From the NCBI GenBank assembly GCA_963781495.1, contig CAWAFX010000002.1, positions 186,001-250,000 on the forward strand: a stretch of DNA of 64,000 nt, written 5' to 3'. Shown here in pieces: positions 46,612 to 56,465 of this stretch. Numbering within the stretch: the first letter of the stretch is position 1; each line of letters opens with the position of its first letter. Under the pieces are notes generated by a model that was given only the letters and a program-made list of their open reading frames with translations, did no database searches and was not told where the DNA came from. A program made the position numbers and the translations under genes. The DNA is from Mayfieldus sp963781495 (GTDB lineage: Bacteria; Actinomycetota; Thermoleophilia; Solirubrobacterales; 70-9).

Positions 46612-47588
46612 CAGCCGCCCTTCTTGGCCTTGATCGCCTCGGTCAGCTTGGGGAGGATCTTGTGCAGGTCACCGACCACGCCAAGATCGGAGAACTCGAA
46701 GATCGGCGCGTTGGGATCCTTGTTGATCGCCAGCACGTTCTCGGAGCTCTGCATCCCGACCTTGTGCTGGATCGCCCCGGAGATGCCGGCGGCGAGGTAG
46801 AGCTTCGGCGCAACCGTCTTGCCGGTCTGGCCGATCTGGGCCGCGTACGGATACCAGCCCGCGTCGACCACCGCGCGGGTCGCGGCCACGGCGCCGCCCA
46901 GCGAGTCGGCGAGGTCCTCGGCGAGCTTGAAGTTGTCCTTCTCGCCCAGGCCGCGGCCGCCGCCGACGAGGATGTCGGCGTCCTCGATGTTGACGTCGGC
47001 GCCGCGCTGCTCGCCGCGCTGGACCATCGTCGCCTTCGACGACCACGGGGAGAGCTCGACCTCGACGTCGACAACCTCGGCCGAGCCGTCGCCGCCATCC
47101 TTGGTGTCGAAGGCGTTGAGCCGCCCGATGATCACTCCGGGCTGGTCGACGTAGCCGACGTCGGCGATCTGGGAGTCCTGCAGGATCGGCCGCTCGGCAA
47201 TCAGCTTGCCGTCCTGGACCTTGACCTCGGTCACCTCCATCGTCACGCCGGCGTTGAGGCGCGCCGTCAGCCCGGCGCCGATCTCGAAGCCGAGCAGCCC
47301 GCCGCCGAACAGCGCGTAGTCGAAGCCCTCGTCGCTCATCACCTTCGCCATCACGTCGACGATCGGCTGGGCCAGGCCCTCGGGCGCGGCCTTGGCACGG
47401 AAGACCTTCGAGACGCCGTAGGCGCCGAGGCCCTGAGCGGCGTCGTCAGCGACCTCGCCGACCACGACCGCGGCCGCCTCGGTCCCCAGCTCGCCGGCCA
47501 GCTTCGAGGCCTCGGAAAGGGCCCCGAGCGAGTTCTTGTTGAAGTTGCCCTCGTCGTCGTGGAGGGTGTAGACCAGGATCCCCGCCAT
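46611..47588 (-). CDS. etfA: Electron transfer flavoprotein alpha subunit
   Basis: 325 residues. It binds FAD with EtfB and collects electrons from acyl-CoA dehydrogenases. The FAD-binding signature is KLYLAAGISGAIQHKVGM followed by VLAINKDPNAPIFEFSDLG, close to the canonical end of EtfA. The N-terminal domain starts ILVYTLHDDEGNFNKNSLGA. It directly abuts the etfB stop and overlaps the ETF-QO start. Confidence 0.96.
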   Translation of the reverse strand: MAGILVYTLHDDEGNFNKNSLGALSEASKLAGELGTEAAAVVVGEVADDAAQGLGAYGVSKVFRAKAAPEGLAQPIVDVMAKVMSDEGFDYALFGGGLLGFEIGAGLTARLNAGVTMEVTEVKVQDGKLIAERPILQDSQIADVGYVDQPGVIIGRLNAFDTKDGGDGSAEVVDVEVELSPWSSKATMVQRGEQRGADVNIEDADILVGGGRGLGEKDNFKLAEDLADSLGGAVAATRAVVDAGWYPYAAQIGQTGKTVAPKLYLAAGISGAIQHKVGMQSSENVLAINKDPNAPIFEFSDLGVVGDLHKILPKLTEAIKAKKGG

Positions 47589-48380
47589 CTAGATCAGCTT
47601 CCTTTCGTCGAGCCAGGCGACGATCTTCTCGACCGTCTCGTTGGTGTCCTCGTCCTCGATGATCTCCCCGGCCTGCTTCTCGGGCGGAGGGTTGAGCGCC
47701 AGCACGGTGGTCCGCGAGCCGGACTCGCCGACCCGGTCGCCCTCGATGCCGACGTCGCCGGTGGCCTTGGTGTCCAGCGGCTTCTTCTTCGCCCCCATGA
47801 TCGCCTTCAGGCTCGGATAGCGCGGCTCGTTGATCGCGTCGCCGACGCTGATCACGGCCGGCAGCTCGACCTCGACCGTGTCGTAGCCGTACTCGGCCTG
47901 GCGCTCGCAGCGCAGCTTGCCGTCGCTGACGTCGATCTTGATCACCTGGGTCAGCGAAGGCATCTTCAGGTGGTCGGCGACCACGGCGCCGATCGTGTAG
48001 CACTCGCCGTCGTCCGACTGCTGGCCGAGCAGGACCAGGTCCGGGCTCTCGGACTCCAGCACTTTGGCCAGCGCGTAGCCGGTGGCGGCGACGTCGGAGC
48101 CGGCGAGAGCATCGTCGGAGAGGTGCACCGAGCGGTCGGCGCCAAGCGCCACGGCCTTGTGCAGGGCGCGGACGGCGCCGTCGGGGCCCATCGTCACCGC
48201 GACGACCTCCTCGATATCGATCTCACCGCCCTCCTTGATCTGCATCGCGGCCTCGATCGCGTGCGTATCGAACGGGTTGAGGTTGGTCTCGCCGGAGCGG
48301 TCCAGCCGCATCGTGTTGGAGTCAATGCGCTTGGTTACCGCGGCGTCCGGCACCTGCTTGACCAGGACGCAGATCTTCAA
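47589..48380 (-). CDS. etfB: Electron transfer flavoprotein beta subunit
   Basis: 263 residues, first gene of etfB - etfA - ETF-QO. It starts KICVLVKQVPDAAVTKRID and contains NPFDTHAIEAAMQIKEGG and VLLGQQSDDGECYTIGAVVA, typical EtfB segments that also hold the AMP site. The start is TTG at 48380, supported by AAGGAGG seven bases upstream. A candidate promoter with a palindromic operator lies about 80-115 bases upstream. Confidence 0.96.
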   Translation of the reverse strand: MKICVLVKQVPDAAVTKRIDSNTMRLDRSGETNLNPFDTHAIEAAMQIKEGGEIDIEEVVAVTMGPDGAVRALHKAVALGADRSVHLSDDALAGSDVAATGYALAKVLESESPDLVLLGQQSDDGECYTIGAVVADHLKMPSLTQVIKIDVSDGKLRCERQAEYGYDTVEVELPAVISVGDAINEPRYPSLKAIMGAKKKPLDTKATGDVGIEGDRVGESGSRTTVLALNPPPEKQAGEIIEDEDTNETVEKIVAWLDERKLI

Positions 48381-48459
48381 CTGAAAGCCTCCTTGGGGTG
48401 GTACGAGATGTGGCCCGCGTGCTCGCGTGAAGCGGGCCGGGTGCTTGGGAGCGGCGGGA

Positions 48460-48465
48460 ATATTA
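48460..48465 (-). promoter_or_regulatory. Candidate -10 element of the etf operon
   Basis: TAATAT on the minus strand in otherwise GC-rich intergenic DNA, about 80 bases before etfB. No consensus -35 stands at 17 bases; TTGACT lies farther upstream, overlapping the palindrome at 48481. Confidence 0.4.
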
Positions 48466-48480
48466 CCGATCTGGACTGGC

Positions 48481-48494
48481 TGACTGACCAGTCA
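48481..48494. promoter_or_regulatory. Palindromic operator upstream of etfBA
   Basis: TGACTGACCAGTCA has perfect 6-base arms around AC. It is placed just upstream of the candidate -10, where a repressor would block RNA polymerase. The form resembles TetR-type fatty-acid regulator sites, for example Bacillus FadR with TGAATGA-TCATTCA arms. The regulator itself is not adjacent. Confidence 0.55.
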
Positions 48495-48518
48495 ATCGGC
48501 GGTCCATCCGGCGCCGAA

Positions 48519-48554
48519 ACGGCGACGGGCGGGCATTTGCCCGCCCGTCGCCGT
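48519..48554 (-). terminator. Strong hairpin terminator of the secreted-protein gene at 48574
   Basis: A perfect 16-base stem (48519-48534 pairing with 48539-48554) closed by ATTT. It begins 20 bases after the stop codon of the minus-strand gene and is followed on that strand by TTTC. It separates that gene from the etf promoter. It is the strongest hairpin seen in the window. Confidence 0.8.
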
Positions 48555-48573
48555 CGTAAACGAAGCTGGGCTC

Positions 48574-49077
48574 CTATCGGATGCAGACCACGTAGCCGTT
48601 GATCGTGTAGGTGGAACCCACTGTGTTGTTCTTCAACCAGACTCGCCAACCGGTCGGGGTCTTGCCGTCGCCGGTCGAGGGGGGCGAGATCGGGTTAGGC
48701 AGCGGATAGCTCGACGTCACCACCAAGGTTCCGACCTGAGCCTCGTTGTAGACGCCGCCGCCGGTCGCACGCTCGCCAGGCTGGCAGTTCGCCTCGACGG
48801 GGTGCGCTGCGTCGGGGGCGTAGGTCACGGGCGGCCCCTGCCGCATGACGACGCCCACAGCGCCACTGGCGAGCTTGCCTCCCGTGATCGCGCCGTTGGC
48901 GATCTTCGACCCGGTCACCGCGTCGTCCTTGATCTTCTTGGTCGTGACGGCGTTCTTCCTCAACTGGTGTGAGCCGATCTTGTGGGCCGCGTAAGCGCTG
49001 CCGCCCATTGCGACGATCAGGGCCACGATCGCGACGATCATCGCCGGCGACGGCCGTGATAGATGAATCCTGCTCAT
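48574..49077 (-). CDS. Secreted or anchored protein with RPSPAM N-terminus, type 2
   Basis: 167 residues. The N-terminal signal/anchor SRPSPAMIVAIVALIVAMGG is very close to that of the gene at 42075. About three and a half 10-residue repeats follow: NAVTTKKIKD, DAVTGSKIAN, GAITGGKLAS, GAVG. These probably form a repetitive beta-structure or stalk. The C-terminal 90 residues contain two cysteines (EANCQPGERATGGGVYN and YVVCIR) that may form a disulfide. No catalytic motif is visible. A TTGACT hexamer in the upstream region shares CGATTGACTGG with the etf promoter region. Confidence 0.75.
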   Translation of the reverse strand: MSRIHLSRPSPAMIVAIVALIVAMGGSAYAAHKIGSHQLRKNAVTTKKIKDDAVTGSKIANGAITGGKLASGAVGVVMRQGPPVTYAPDAAHPVEANCQPGERATGGGVYNEAQVGTLVVTSSYPLPNPISPPSTGDGKTPTGWRVWLKNNTVGSTYTINGYVVCIR

Positions 49078-49194
49078 GCGCTTCTCCCTTGGGTTGGATC
49101 TGCTGACGATCAGCCGACCCTTGCAGTCGCTGGGTCGCCAGTCAATCGATTAATGGGAGAACGTCGGCGGGCTGGCCACGCAGGGCCCTCCCCC

Positions 49195-49620
49195 CTAGGC
49201 GCGCTCGCCGACCCCGTCGCGGATGAAGGCGACGATCTCGTCGGTCGGGGCGCCGGGGGTGAAGACCTCCGAGACGCCGAGCTTCTTCAGCTCCGGCACG
49301 TCGTCGGCGGGGATCGTGCCGCCGACCGTTATCAGCACGTCCTCGACCCCCTGCTCGCGCAGCAGCTCGACGACGCGTGGGACCAGGGTCATGTGGGCGC
49401 CGGAGAGGATCGAGAGCCCGATCGCATCGGCGTCCTCCTGGATCACCGTCTCGGCGATCTGCTCCGGGGTCTGGTGAAGGCCGGTGTAGATGACCTCCAT
49501 GCCCGCGTCGCGCAGGGCCCGGGCGATGATCTTGGCGCCGCGGTCGTGGCCGTCGAGGCCGGGCTTGGCGACCACGACGCGGATCTTACGGGTCGAACTC
49601 TGCGCGCTGGCGGCGGTCAT
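49195..49620 (-). CDS. Methylmalonyl-CoA mutase small (cobalamin-binding) subunit
   Basis: 141 residues from ATG at 49620. It is a B12-binding domain with KPGLDGHDRGAKIIARAL (the DxHxxG cobalt-ligand histidine), LSILSGAHMTLVPRVVELL and TVGGTIPADDVPEL. It completes the large subunit encoded at 51270-52922, giving the two-gene (alpha-beta split) mutase found in archaea and some bacteria rather than the fused form. The enzyme converts methylmalonyl-CoA and succinyl-CoA. It is separated from the large subunit by an unrelated secreted-protein gene. Confidence 0.93.
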   Translation of the reverse strand: MTAASAQSSTRKIRVVVAKPGLDGHDRGAKIIARALRDAGMEVIYTGLHQTPEQIAETVIQEDADAIGLSILSGAHMTLVPRVVELLREQGVEDVLITVGGTIPADDVPELKKLGVSEVFTPGAPTDEIVAFIRDGVGERA

Positions 49621-49675
49621 TGGCCCGCAGCTTAGAGCCGCGGACCCCGCCGAGCCGCCATTTCGGTCCCAGGGC

Positions 49676-51157
49676 CTAGGGGACCCTGCGCAGGCTCTCG
49701 CAGCCCGAGGCGCGGTCGTGCCGCCCGGAGCCGCCGTTGCAGAGGTCGCGGCTGCGGCCGCCGAGCAGCTTGTCGCGGCCGCCGTCGCCGAGCAGCTCGT
49801 CCTTGCCGCCGCCGCCGACAAGCTTGTCGTTTCCCGGTCCGCCGACCAGGTCGTCGGCCCCGGTGTCGCCGTACTCGACGTCACGGCCCGAGCCCCCGTA
49901 CTCCTTGTCACGCCCGGCACCGCCGCAGAAGACGTCGTTGCCGCCGAGGCCGAAGGCCTTGTCGTTGCCGCCCAGCATCAGGAAGACGTCGGCGCCGGCG
50001 CTGCCGGTGAGGACATCTTTGGAGTTGGTGCCGACCACGTCGGCCGCCCGCCCCTTGCAGCGCACGAGCTCGTAGGCGCCGATGTCGCAGGCGCCCCCGA
50101 GCGCACGCGGAACGCCGCGCTGGTCGTTCGCCACGCAGGTCGTGCCCATGTTGATCGCCGGCGAGCCCCGCAGCAGCGCCTCGGTCGGCGTCGGGCCGCC
50201 GTTGTCGTCGAGCGGTCCCAGCTTGGCGCCGCGGCCGTAGATGTCGCCGCTGCCGGGGACCAGCGAGCATCCGGCCGGGTTGCCGATCAGGGTCTGGCCC
50301 TGGGAGCTGAAGCTGACGCCGAGCTGGGAGACACAGTCCGGGCTCTGGCCGCCGCTGTCGCTGTTGGCGGCGTCGATCGTGTCGTGGGTGCTGAAGAAGG
50401 CGGGGATGGCGACCTGCCCGATGAAGACGCCGATCCCGCCCCCGTCGCCGGAGCCATTGCGGTCCGAGTCGGCGAGGTTGCCGCTGATCGTCACGTTGAC
50501 GAGGTGCGTGTGGCCGCCGGTCGCGTCGATGCCGCCCCCGTCGTTTGCGGCCTGGTTGTCGGCGACGGTGCTGTCGTTGACGTCGAGCGTCGCCGGGGTG
50601 CCGTTGTTTTCGATTCCGCCACCGTGAAGCAGCGAGGAGTTGCCGCTGATCGTCGATCCGTTCACGGTCAGCACGCCGCTGTTGAGGATCCCGCCGCCGG
50701 AGGTCCCGGTGGGAGTGACGCCGCCCTCGATCACGAGATCGGAGATCGTCACCCCGCCGGCGGCGAAGGTGTGGAAGACGCGGTCCAGGCCCTTGCCGTC
50801 GACAACGGTCGATCCCGAGCCGGAATGGGTGATCGTCGCCGGGGCGCTGACGTCGAGGTCGCCGCTGACGTCGGCGTTCTCGTTCGCGCCGGGGCGGGTC
50901 AGGTCATAGGTGCCGGCAGGTACCTCGACCGTGTCGAGTCCTGAGCCCGCGATGCAGCCGGGAGCCTGCGCGGCGCTGTCGTTGTTGGCGGCCCAGATCG
51001 CCTCGCGCAGCGAGCAGGCGGCCCCGTTGGCGTTGAACTCGTCGCTGGTCGTGGTGACGTCGATCGTCGCCGCAAGGGCGGCCGATGGCGCGACCAGCGT
51101 CGCCACCGCCATGAGCAGCAGGGTGAGTCCCTTCACCACGCGATCCAGGCTAGCCAT
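49676..51157 (-). CDS. Secreted beta-helix protein with RTX-like calcium-binding repeats
   Basis: 493 residues from ATG at 51157, with signal peptide LTLLLMAVATLVAPSAALAA. The middle is a right-handed beta-helix of the CSLREAI type (AACSLREAIWAANNDSAAQ, SGNSSLLHGGGIENNGTPA, DNGGPTPTEALLRGSPAIN). The C-terminal 110 residues hold nonapeptide RTX-type repeats (GGNDKAFGL, GGNDVFCGG, GGPGNDKLVGGGGKDEL), which fold around calcium in exported proteins. It is probably cell-surface or extracellular. It lies between the two mutase subunit genes on the same strand; no functional link is apparent. Confidence 0.85.
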   Translation of the reverse strand: MASLDRVVKGLTLLLMAVATLVAPSAALAATIDVTTTSDEFNANGAACSLREAIWAANNDSAAQAPGCIAGSGLDTVEVPAGTYDLTRPGANENADVSGDLDVSAPATITHSGSGSTVVDGKGLDRVFHTFAAGGVTISDLVIEGGVTPTGTSGGGILNSGVLTVNGSTISGNSSLLHGGGIENNGTPATLDVNDSTVADNQAANDGGGIDATGGHTHLVNVTISGNLADSDRNGSGDGGGIGVFIGQVAIPAFFSTHDTIDAANSDSGGQSPDCVSQLGVSFSSQGQTLIGNPAGCSLVPGSGDIYGRGAKLGPLDDNGGPTPTEALLRGSPAINMGTTCVANDQRGVPRALGGACDIGAYELVRCKGRAADVVGTNSKDVLTGSAGADVFLMLGGNDKAFGLGGNDVFCGGAGRDKEYGGSGRDVEYGDTGADDLVGGPGNDKLVGGGGKDELLGDGGRDKLLGGRSRDLCNGGSGRHDRASGCESLRRVP

Positions 51158-51197
51158 GGAGGGTAAGCCTGTTCGCAGCTGCGGACGGAAGTGCGAG

Positions 51198-51258
51198 GAA
51201 CCACTTGCGGCGGCCTGCGGCGGCCTGACACGCCAGTGCCGCGGCGCAACGCCGCGGC
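51198..51258. repeat. Intergenic repeat with stem-loop after the mutase gene (element copy 4)
   Basis: 51198-51242 matches 44841-44885 at 37 of 45 positions. The adjoining hairpin at 51238-51258 is GCCGCGGCG-CAA-CGCCGCGGC, a perfect 9-base stem with a 3-base loop. It starts 11 bases after the stop of the minus-strand mutase gene and precedes the secreted-protein gene. It probably acts as a transcription terminator or 3' end stabiliser; no U-tract is present. Confidence 0.6.
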
Positions 51259-51269
51259 CCAACACACGC

Positions 51270-52922
<1,653 letters not shown>

Positions 52923-52959
52923 GGGCCAAGGATAGATGCGGCCCCAGGCGCTGGGCGGG

Positions 52960-53754
52960 TCAGCGGCTGCGCGAGGCGAGCGGCAGCCGGCGCCGCGGAG
53001 CCCGCCTGGCGGTGAGCCAGCTGGCGAGGCCGCCGACGGTCACCGCCGCCAGGGTCGTGCCGGCGATCGCCAGCCGCCGCCCGAGCTTGTCGAAGCGCAT
53101 CACGTCCCAGCCCTTCTCGGCCGCCTCGGCGGCGAGAGCGGGATCCGGGTTGACCGCCACCGGGTGTCCGACCGCCCGCAGCATCGGCAGGTCCGAGGCG
53201 GAATCCGAGTAGGCGTAGGAGGCCGCCATGTCGATCCCGTGCTGCTCGGCGAAGCGGCGCATCGCGTCGACCTTGCCCTGGCCGTAGACGAAGGGCCCGT
53301 CGAGGCGGCCGGTGAAGCGCCCCTCGCCGTCGACCTCGTAGCGGGTGCCGATGCCGTCGTCTGCTCCGAGGACCCGGGCCAGCGCCGAGACGAGGTCGTT
53401 GCCGGCGGCGCTGACGATGAAAGTCGCCCGGCCCGCGTCCTGGTGGGCGTAGAGCTCGTCCAGCATCCGCGGAAAGACCCGCGGCAGGATCGAGGCCATC
53501 ACCTCGGCGCCCATGCGGTCGATCTCGACCGCCGGCACGCCGGTGATCAGCTCCCGGGCGACCTTCAGCACCTCCTGGGTCTCCTCGTCGGAGGCGCCCC
53601 GCAGCCGGTAGCGCAGGTGGTCGCGGCCCCAGCGCAGCAGCTGGCGCCGGCTGACGATCCCCCGGCGGCTGGCGACACGGGCGAAGTGCATGCCGCTGCT
53701 GCCCGCCATCAGGGTCTTGTCGAGGTCGAAGAATGCGGCTGCGCGGCCGCTCAT
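52960..53754 (-). CDS. HAD-IB family phosphatase with C-terminal membrane helix
   Basis: 264 residues of the SerB/PSPase-like HAD subfamily IB: motif I AAFFDLDKTLMAGSSGM, motif II TFIVSAAGNDLV and motif III/IV YAYSDSASDLPMLRAVGHPV. Relatives act on phosphoserine, phospholipid or acyl-phosphate-type substrates. A C-terminal hydrophobic helix (IAGTTLAAVTVGGLASWLTA) followed by RRAPRRR suggests membrane attachment, as in lysophosphatidate- or PGP-phosphatase-like relatives. It lies between thiolase and mutase genes with short gaps (7 and 37 bases). Confidence 0.85.
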   Translation of the reverse strand: MSGRAAAFFDLDKTLMAGSSGMHFARVASRRGIVSRRQLLRWGRDHLRYRLRGASDEETQEVLKVARELITGVPAVEIDRMGAEVMASILPRVFPRMLDELYAHQDAGRATFIVSAAGNDLVSALARVLGADDGIGTRYEVDGEGRFTGRLDGPFVYGQGKVDAMRRFAEQHGIDMAASYAYSDSASDLPMLRAVGHPVAVNPDPALAAEAAEKGWDVMRFDKLGRRLAIAGTTLAAVTVGGLASWLTARRAPRRRLPLASRSR

Positions 53755-53761
53755 GGTCTGC

Positions 53762-54946
53762 CTAGCTGCCGTTGACTTCGATCACGATCGCGTCGCCCTG
53801 GCCGCCGCCGCTGCAGATCGCAGCGCAGCCGAGGCCCCCGCCGCGCCGCCGCAGCTCGTGGACCAGCGCCCCGACGATCCGGGCGCCGGAAGCGCCGATC
53901 GGGTGCCCGAGCGCGATCGCGCCGCCGTTCACGTTGACCTTGTCCTCGTCGATGCCGAGCATCCGCATCGAGTTGATCGCCACCGATGCGAAGGCCTCGT
54001 TGATCTCCCAGAGGTCGACGTCCTCGGGCGAGCGGCCGATCTTCTCCAGCGCCTGCTTTGCGGCGCCGGCCGGCGTCTTCGCCAGATAGGGGAAGTCGTC
54101 GGCGACGGCGCCGTAGGAGAGGACCCGCGCCAGCGGCGTGCGGCCGTTCTGCTCGGCCCACTCGTCGGAGGCGACGATCACCGCGCCGGCGCCGTCGTTG
54201 ACGCCGGGCGAGTTGCCGGCCGTGTGGGTGGCGTCGTCTCCCCCAACCGCCTTCAGCTTGGCCAGCGTCTCGACGGTGGTGTCGGGGCGGATCGCCTCGT
54301 CGGCCTCGACCGTCTCCTCGCTGCGGCGCGACTTCACGGTCACGCCGACGATCTCCTCCGCCAGCCGCCCCTCGTCGGTGGCCTCGGCGGCGAGCCGGTG
54401 CGAGCGCTCGGCGAAGCGGTCCATGTCGGCGCGGGTGATCTCGAGCTCGTTCGAGACCTCGCTGGCCTCGTTGATCATCTGCTTGTCGGTGAACGGGTTG
54501 GTGAGGCCGTCGTGGGTCATCGCGTCGATCGCCTGCACGTCGCCCATCCGGAAGCCGAAGCGGGCTCCCGGCAGCAGGTACGGCGCCTGGCTCATCGACT
54601 CCATGCCGCCGGTGACGGCGAGGCCGAGGTCGCCGGCGCGAATCGCCTGGTCGGCAAGCCCGATCGTGCGCATGCCCGAGGCGCAGACCTTGTTGACCGT
54701 CTCGGAGGGGACCTCGCGCGGGATCTCGGCCTTGATCTGGGCCTGGCGCGAAGGGATCTGGCCCTGTCCGGCCTGCAGCACCTGGCCGTAGATCACCTGC
54801 TCGACCTGGTCGGGGCCGACCTCCGCCCGCTCGAGCGCAGCGGTGATCGCCTTGGCGCCGAGCTCGGTCGCGTCGAGGCTGGACAGTCCGCCGCCCATCT
54901 TTCCGAATGGGGTTCGAGCGGTGCCGAGGATCACTGTGCTGGGCAT
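53762..54946 (-). CDS. Acetyl-CoA C-acyltransferase (thiolase)
   Basis: 394 residues. The nucleophilic cysteine is in VNKVCASGMRTIGLADQAI, the histidine motif in GGAIALGHPIGASGARI, and the second cysteine in CAAICSGGGQGDAIVIE. Length and motifs fit both the biosynthetic acetoacetyl-CoA and degradative 3-ketoacyl-CoA types. The start is ATG at 54946 with AAAGGAAGGG. It is divergent from pepA. The context of mutase, ETF and acyl-CoA dehydrogenase genes favours degradation. Confidence 0.93.
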   Translation of the reverse strand: MPSTVILGTARTPFGKMGGGLSSLDATELGAKAITAALERAEVGPDQVEQVIYGQVLQAGQGQIPSRQAQIKAEIPREVPSETVNKVCASGMRTIGLADQAIRAGDLGLAVTGGMESMSQAPYLLPGARFGFRMGDVQAIDAMTHDGLTNPFTDKQMINEASEVSNELEITRADMDRFAERSHRLAAEATDEGRLAEEIVGVTVKSRRSEETVEADEAIRPDTTVETLAKLKAVGGDDATHTAGNSPGVNDGAGAVIVASDEWAEQNGRTPLARVLSYGAVADDFPYLAKTPAGAAKQALEKIGRSPEDVDLWEINEAFASVAINSMRMLGIDEDKVNVNGGAIALGHPIGASGARIVGALVHELRRRGGGLGCAAICSGGGQGDAIVIEVNGS

Positions 54947-55005
54947 TCGTCCCTTCCTTTGGATTCGAGAGAAGCGGGCTCTGACGATAGCGGGCCGCGG
55001 CTGAA

Positions 55006-55011
55006 TAGACT
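55006..55011 (+). promoter_or_regulatory. Candidate -10 element of the pepA - alcohol oxidase operon
   Basis: TAGACT ends 8 bases before GTG at 55020, with no Shine-Dalgarno sequence between (GGCCGCGA). It belongs to the same leaderless class as secA, prfB and glyA. Confidence 0.4.
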
Positions 55012-55019
55012 GGCCGCGA

Positions 55020-56457
55020 GTGGAGGTCGAAGTACGCGAGATATCGCCGCGGGAGACCGAAGCCGACCTGCTGGTGATTGGAGTTTTTGCAGGCGCAGGG
55101 CTGCCCGACGGACTTGACGAATCCCCTGGCGCGGGGGAGTTTCGCGACGCCTATCGCAAGGCGGCGATGCTCTACCCCGAGGGCCGATCGAAGGTCCTGG
55201 CGATGGGCCTCGGAGACCGCTCCGACTTCGATCCCGAGCGGGCGCGCGTCGCCGCGGCCCTGGCGACGCGGATGGCGACCAGGGCCGAGGCCAAGTCGCT
55301 GGCCTGGGTCCTGCCCGACGAGGGCGACGCCGGCGCCGTGGCGGCGGCGATCACCGAGGGGACGATCCTCGCCGGCTGGCGCTTCGACCGCTTCCGCAAG
55401 CCGGAGGAGGACGAGCCCTCGCCGCAGCTGCAGCGGCTGACCCTGCTCGGCCCCGATTCGATCTCGGCCGCGGTCGAGGTGGGCCGGGTCGCCGCCGAGG
55501 CCGAGAACCGCGCCCGCGAGCTGCAGGAGCTGCCGGCCAACGTCGCCACCCCGAGCTTCCTCGCCGAGCGGGCGGCGGAGATCGTCGCCACCCACGACAA
55601 GGTCAGCCTCGAGGTCCTCGACCGCGCGCAGATCTCGGACACGCGAGATGGGCGGGCTGGAGGCGGTCAGCAGCGGCACCGCCGAGGAGCCGAAGCTGAT
55701 CGTCCTGCGCTACTCGGGCGGGGGCGGGGGCGCGCCGATCGGCCTGGTCGGCAAGGCCGTGACCTTCGACAGCGGCGGCATCTCGATCAAGCCGGCGCAG
55801 GCGATGCACGAGATGAAGATGGACATGTCGGGCGGCGCCGTCGTGCTGGAGTCGATCGCGGCGATCGCCGAGCTGGACCTGCCGCTGGAGCTGATCGGCG
55901 TCGTGCCGGCGACCGAGAACATGCCCTCCGGCACCTCGATGCGGCCCGGAGACGTGATCACCCAGTACAACGGCAAGACCGTCGAGATCAACAACACCGA
56001 CGCCGAGGGGCGGCTGATCCTCGCCGACGCGCTGGCCTACTGCGTCGAGCTGGGGGCTGAGCGGGTGGTCGACCTCGCGACCCTGACCGGGGCCGTCGTC
56101 GTTGCCCTCGGATCGACCTACGCGGCGCTGATCTCCAACGACGACGAGTGGGCCGCCGAGGTCGCAGCCGCGGCCGGGCGCAGCGGCGAGCTCGCCTGGC
56201 GCCTGCCCCTGCACCCCGAGTACAAGCAGCTGACCAAGGGCTCGGTCGCCGACCTGACCAACGCCGCCGCCAAGCGAAAGGCCGGCACGATCTACGCCGG
56301 GTCGTTTCTGGAGGAGTTCGTCGACGGCAAGCCCTGGGTCCACCTCGACATCGCCGGCGTCGCCTGGGACACCGGCCGCGAGTACGTGGGCAAGGGGCCA
56401 TCCGGCTTCGGCGTGCGACTATTGGTCGCGCTGGCGCAGGACCTCTCGAAGACCTAG
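55020..56457 (+). pseudogene. pepA: Leucyl aminopeptidase (M17), interrupted by a +1 frameshift
   Basis: The N-terminal domain (from GTG 55020) reads in one frame up to LEVLDRAQISDT near 55643, then goes out of frame. The catalytic domain continues in the next frame from MGGLEAVSSGTAEEPKL at 55648 to 56457. Dropping one base near 55644 restores family spacing. All metal and catalytic residues are in the second part: VGKAVTFDSGGISIKPA, MKMDMSGGAVV and NNTDAEGRLILADAL. Joined length would be about 478 residues, normal for PepA. Either a sequencing/assembly error, a recent mutation or a recoding site; there is no obvious slippery sequence or homopolymer. It is the first gene of a plus-strand operon. 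Confidence 0.85.
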
Positions 56458-56465
56458 GAGACCGG

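Noticed and set aside
49676..49990. Short direct repeats that could be mistaken for a CRISPR array
   Set aside because: They encode RTX nonapeptides in frame, repeat every 27 bases and lack spacers.
52923..52959. Possible cobalamin riboswitch ahead of the mutase gene
   Set aside because: The gap is 37 bases and the gene is in an operon; a B12 riboswitch needs far more sequence.
55640..55650. Programmed frameshifting in pepA
   Set aside because: No slippery heptamer, stop codon in the shift window or stimulator is visible; error or mutation is more likely.
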